Of a stretch of 64,000 nt of DNA, positions 61,168 through 64,000 are shown one piece after another (the stretch's first letter is position 1; every line of letters begins with the position of its first letter). The notes beneath the pieces were generated by a model, which was not told the origin of the DNA, did no database searches, and saw only the letters and a list, made by a program, of their open reading frames with translations. This DNA comes from Cellulomonas sp. NTE-D12 (lineage in GTDB: Bacteria > Actinomycetota > Actinomycetes > Actinomycetales > Cellulomonadaceae): contig NZ_AP026442.1 of the NCBI RefSeq assembly GCF_027923705.1, positions 744,001-808,000 on the forward strand, written 5' to 3'. A program made the translations under genes and the position numbers.

Positions 61168-62769
61168 TCAGAACCGCCGGTCGACCCGGTCCGCCGGCGT
61201 CCGGCCGTCCGGGTCGTACACCCAGCGGTAGAACGGCTCGGCCCACAGCCGGTCCACCACGCTGATGTGCCCCGGCCGGTACGCGCGCACGCGTCCCGGC
61301 GGTCGCGGTCCTCGTCGTCCACCCGCGTACCAGCCGTCGAGGGCGCCGGCCGCCCGCCGATACGCCTCGAACCAGGCAACCGGATCGTCCAGGTCGTCGG
61401 GTGCCGCCGCGCCCAGGTGCTCCGCGGCGAGCTCCACCCGCAGCGAGCGAGCGGTGCCCGTGGTGGTGCCCTCCACGAAGGCGGCGCTGAGCTCGCTGTC
61501 GTGCGTCCACGACCGCCGGTTGGCGTTGTCCGACCCGATGCACGCCCAGGCGTCGTCCACCACGCAGACCTTGGCGTGCACGTAGATCGGCGTCCCGGCC
61601 TCGTTCTCCACGCCGTAGATCCCCACCCGCCGGCCGCCGGTCCGCCGCAGCAGCCGCAGCGCGTGCAGCCGGCCCAGCTCGGTGGGCACCTCGGCGTCGC
61701 GCCCGCCCTGGTCGGCGTGCAGGGGCACGATCACCACCAGCCGCAGGTCCGGCGACCGCCGCAGCGCCCGGGCGAACGCCGCCGCGACGTCCGCCGACCA
61801 CAGGTACTGGTCCTCGAGGTACACCAGGCGACGGGCCTGTCCCAGCGCGGAGATGTAGCCGCGGGCCACCGAGCGCTCCCCGCGGCGGGCGAACGGGTAG
61901 GGCGGGAACCGCGGGGGATAGGTGCGCAGCAGCTGCACGGCCGCAGTGCCGCAGGGCTCCGGGTCCGGGTGCTGCGGGGGCAGCGGCCGCACGCGGGTGC
62001 GGGTGCCGCGCAGCAGGTCCTCGAGCCGGCGCAGCGGGTTCAGCGTCAGCGGTGTCGCGTCCTGCCAGCGCTCGCGGAACACCGCCTCGGCGTCGCCGAC
62101 GGCCGGACCCTGGACCTGCAGCTGCACGTCGTGCCACGGCGGGGTCGGCCCGTACACCGGCGCCATCTCCACCGGCTGCGGGTCGCCGTGGTGCGCCTCG
62201 TCGTCGTGCCGGCTGTGGCACAGGTCGATGCCGCCGATGAAGGCGACGTCGTCCTGCGGCCGGTCGCGGTGCCGCAGCACCACCAGCTTCTGGTGGTGGG
62301 ACCCCAGCGGACGCACCCGCATGTCCAGCAGGCACTGCCCGCCGGCCGCCTCGATCTCCTCACCGAGGTGCCGGTTCTGCGCCGCGCTGAACCGGAACCG
62401 GTCCCAGTGCGACCGCCACACCAGCCCGCGCACGTCCACGCCGCGTGCGGCGGCGGCCGCGAACACCGGTCCCACCTCGGTGCCGGGACCGCCCAGCCGC
62501 TCGTCCGGGTCGCCGCGCCAGTCGGTGAACAGCAGCAGGTCCCCGTCGCCCATCGCCTGGACGGCGGCGAGCAGCGCCGCGAAGTACGCCGAGCCGTGCA
62601 CCAGAGGAGTCACCTCGTTGCCGAGGGTCCACGCGCGGCCGTCGGCGTGCCGGCTGTCCAGCACGGTATCCGGGTTGCCGCGGTCCTCCGCGGAGAGGAA
62701 CCAGTGCTCCGGGTCGGTGCCCGGCTCCGCCTCGAACGCCGTCGACGGGCCCTGCTCACGCGACGTCAC
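61168..62769 (-). CDS. Phospholipase D-like protein (two HKD motifs)
   Basis: 533 aa, no signal peptide, predicted cytosolic. HKD site 1 is GSHHQKLVVLRHRDR, with a longer spacing to Asp than the classic HxKx4D; site 2 is YVHAKVCVVDDAWACIGSDN, the canonical HxKx4D. VFRERWQDATPLTL and LVYLEDQYLWS are further PLD-family features. GTG at 62769 gives AGGAGG a 9-bp spacer; GTG at 62775 is too close. Could cleave phospholipids or transfer phosphatidyl groups. Converges with SulP, 17 bp between the stops. Confidence 0.88.
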   Translation of the reverse strand: MTSREQGPSTAFEAEPGTDPEHWFLSAEDRGNPDTVLDSRHADGRAWTLGNEVTPLVHGSAYFAALLAAVQAMGDGDLLLFTDWRGDPDERLGGPGTEVGPVFAAAAARGVDVRGLVWRSHWDRFRFSAAQNRHLGEEIEAAGGQCLLDMRVRPLGSHHQKLVVLRHRDRPQDDVAFIGGIDLCHSRHDDEAHHGDPQPVEMAPVYGPTPPWHDVQLQVQGPAVGDAEAVFRERWQDATPLTLNPLRRLEDLLRGTRTRVRPLPPQHPDPEPCGTAAVQLLRTYPPRFPPYPFARRGERSVARGYISALGQARRLVYLEDQYLWSADVAAAFARALRRSPDLRLVVIVPLHADQGGRDAEVPTELGRLHALRLLRRTGGRRVGIYGVENEAGTPIYVHAKVCVVDDAWACIGSDNANRRSWTHDSELSAAFVEGTTTGTARSLRVELAAEHLGAAAPDDLDDPVAWFEAYRRAAGALDGWYAGGRRGPRPPGRVRAYRPGHISVVDRLWAEPFYRWVYDPDGRTPADRVDRRF

Positions 62770-62878
62770 CGACACCGACCTCCTCGCCCCGAGCCTGGCG
62801 CCAGCGTAGGGAACCCGCCGCCGACCGGCCCGTCCACGTGCGAGCAGGGACCAACGTCCGTCCCGGGATCGCAACATG

Positions 62879-62892
62879 CGTAATACCTTACG
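62879..62892. promoter_or_regulatory. Palindrome over a probable -10 box upstream of marR
   Basis: CGTAA-TACC-TTACG, a perfect 5-bp-arm dyad, contains TAATAC, a good -10 hexamer, and ends 3 bp before the ATG at 62896. This suggests a near-leaderless, autorepressed promoter. Confidence 0.6.
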
Positions 62893-62895
62893 TAC

Positions 62896-63357
62896 ATGAC
62901 ATCCCGGACCGACGAGGAGGCCGAGGTCTTCGGACGCCTCTTCGTGCTCGGCCAGCACCTCACCCGTCGCGCCGACGAGGCACTGCGGCCGTTGGGCCTC
63001 ACCAGCAAGCAGTGGCTCCTGCTCGCAGTCCTGGTGAAGGGATTCCCCGGTGCGGCACCGACCCTGACCGAGACGGCCGCCGCCTATGGCACCTCCCGGC
63101 AGAACGTGAAGCAGGTCGCGCTCCAGCTGGCGGATCGGGGCCTCGTCGAGCTCGTCGCCGACCCCCAGGACGGTCGGGCCACCCGGCTCGCCCTGCTCCC
63201 TCGGGTGGCGATGCTGGACGAGCCGGCGGTGGCGGAACGGCACGCCGGTCTGCTGCGGGACATGTTCTCGGTGCTGGACGACGCCGAGCTGGCGACGCTG
63301 ACCTCGATGGTCGGACGGTGCATCGACCACCTGGCCGGCACGGAGGTGGCCCGATGA
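62896..63357 (+). CDS. MarR-family transcriptional regulator
   Basis: 153 aa. LTSKQWLLLAVLVKGFPG, then the recognition helix TETAAAYGTSRQNVKQVALQLADRG and wing VADPQDGRATRLAL. Overlaps the next gene by ATGA, so it probably controls that membrane protein and itself. Ligand unknown. Confidence 0.9.
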   Translation: MTSRTDEEAEVFGRLFVLGQHLTRRADEALRPLGLTSKQWLLLAVLVKGFPGAAPTLTETAAAYGTSRQNVKQVALQLADRGLVELVADPQDGRATRLALLPRVAMLDEPAVAERHAGLLRDMFSVLDDAELATLTSMVGRCIDHLAGTEVAR

Positions 63358-64000
63358 CGCACGCAACCGCGTCCGCGCGCCGCACCGATGTCCGGCCGCG
63401 TCCGTGGCTGGGTCGGGCTGTTCGCGGCCTCGTCGGCACCGCGCTCCTGCTGCACGGCGCGCTGCACCTGCTCGGTGCTGCGTCCGGCCTCCTCGGACAG
63501 CGCGTCGAGAGCCTGCATCGGGTGTCCGGACCCGCGGTCGGCGCGCTGTGGCTGGTCGCGGGCGCCCTCGTCATGGCGGCCGCGGTCGGGCTGCTCGCCG
63601 GTCGACGCCGCTGGTGGACGGTGGGCGCCGCCGCGCTGCTCGTCTCCCCGGTGGCGGTCCTCACCGACTGGTCCGAGGCGTCGTTCGGTACGGCGGCCAA
63701 CCTGCTCCTGCTGCTCGCGGTGGCGCACGGCTGGGCTGCCGAGGGCCCCCGCAGCCGGCGCGAGCGCTTCCGCCGCGCGGCCGCATCGGCCCTGGCAGGA
63801 CCGCCGGCTGCCGCGGGCGGTGACAGGAGGCCCGGCCCCGGCGTCCACCCCGGCGTCGTCGTCACCGAGCACGACCTCGCCGCCCTGCCGCCGGCGCTGG
63901 CCACGTACCTCCGCCGCTCGGGCGCCGTTGGCCAGCCTCACGTCCGTGCCGTCCGGGCGCAGCTGACCGGCCGCATCCGCGGGGGTCCGACGCACCCGTG
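63354..64000 (+). CDS. Membrane protein of unknown function, cut by right edge
   Basis: Open from ATG 63354 to the window end (215 codons seen). Four hydrophobic segments in the first 130 residues (GTALLLHGALHLLGAASGLL onward), then a linker and the start of a soluble domain with ALPPALATYLRRSGAVGQPH, resembling DUF6544-type proteins (tentative). Coupled to the MarR gene by ATGA; likely its target. Confidence 0.75.
   Translation, partial: MTHATASARRTDVRPRPWLGRAVRGLVGTALLLHGALHLLGAASGLLGQRVESLHRVSGPAVGALWLVAGALVMAAAVGLLAGRRRWWTVGAAALLVSPVAVLTDWSEASFGTAANLLLLLAVAHGWAAEGPRSRRERFRRAAASALAGPPAAAGGDRRPGPGVHPGVVVTEHDLAALPPALATYLRRSGAVGQPHVRAVRAQLTGRIRGGPTHP

Noticed and set aside
58058..62335. An open minus-strand frame of about 1425 codons
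   Set aside because: Only the last 420 codons encode a real protein (anion permease); the rest is antisense to SulP and the phospholipase D gene and reads as compositional noise.

Overview
The window is very GC-rich, with GTG starts, many ATGA and TGATG overlaps and actinobacterial gene families. Together with a C50-carotenoid operon, a split-subunit amino-sugar PTS and several glycan-use loci, this suggests an actinobacterium of the Cellulomonas/Micrococcales type. No rRNA, tRNA, CRISPR array, insertion sequence or prophage is visible.

Layout. (1) 1-6055: an N-acetylglucosamine/amino-sugar PTS locus. A GntR/UTRA regulator, two stand-alone EIIB proteins, EIIA, a HAD phosphatase, a hexose-6-phosphate mutarotase and nagA (cut by the left edge) form one leftward unit. 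It is divergent from EIIC, and HPr (ptsH) lies just beyond. Four DasR/NagR-type dre operators tie the EIIs, the regulator and HPr together. (2) 6204-10383: small genes, a PrsW-type protease, a lipoprotein and a LigD-like phosphoesterase-polymerase with no ligase domain. (3) 10652-19242: idi-crtE-crtB-crtI-crtYe-crtYf-crtEb-mmpL, nearly all translationally coupled, with a divergent MarR regulator. This predicts a C50 cyclic carotenoid. (4) 19409-21835: carboxylate-amine ligase, universal stress protein and a membrane protein. (5) 21832-29723: a seven-gene leftward operon for an ArsR regulator plus a membrane-bound complex related to hydrogenase-4/complex I. Its large subunit has lost the NiFe cysteines, and the gene order matches my recollection of M. 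tuberculosis Rv0081-Rv0087. (6) 29911-37874: miscellaneous enzymes and regulators, an Lrp/DUF2000 pair, a DUF3618/holin-like/surface-associated trio and an ANTAR protein. (7) 37960-46457: beta-galactoside use: LacI, an ABC transporter without ATPase, a GH35 and a GH42 enzyme. (8) 46551-57449: a degenerate alpha/beta hydrolase, then a LacI-controlled ABC transporter with its own ATPase, divergent from uronate genes (uxaA, uxaC, reductase). (9) 57543-64000: USP plus an anion permease, SulP, a phospholipase D-like protein, a MarR regulator and an incomplete membrane protein.

The main observations beyond ordinary annotation are: the metal-less hydrogenase-like complex; the dual-EIIB PTS operon with no nagB; two cases where the 3' end of a gene, including its stop codon, is tandemly triplicated (26 and 28 bp); two copies of a nested inverted-repeat element placed just after stop codons; and an alpha/beta hydrolase lacking both catalytic Ser and His. 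All functional statements are from reading the sequence; no database search was run.
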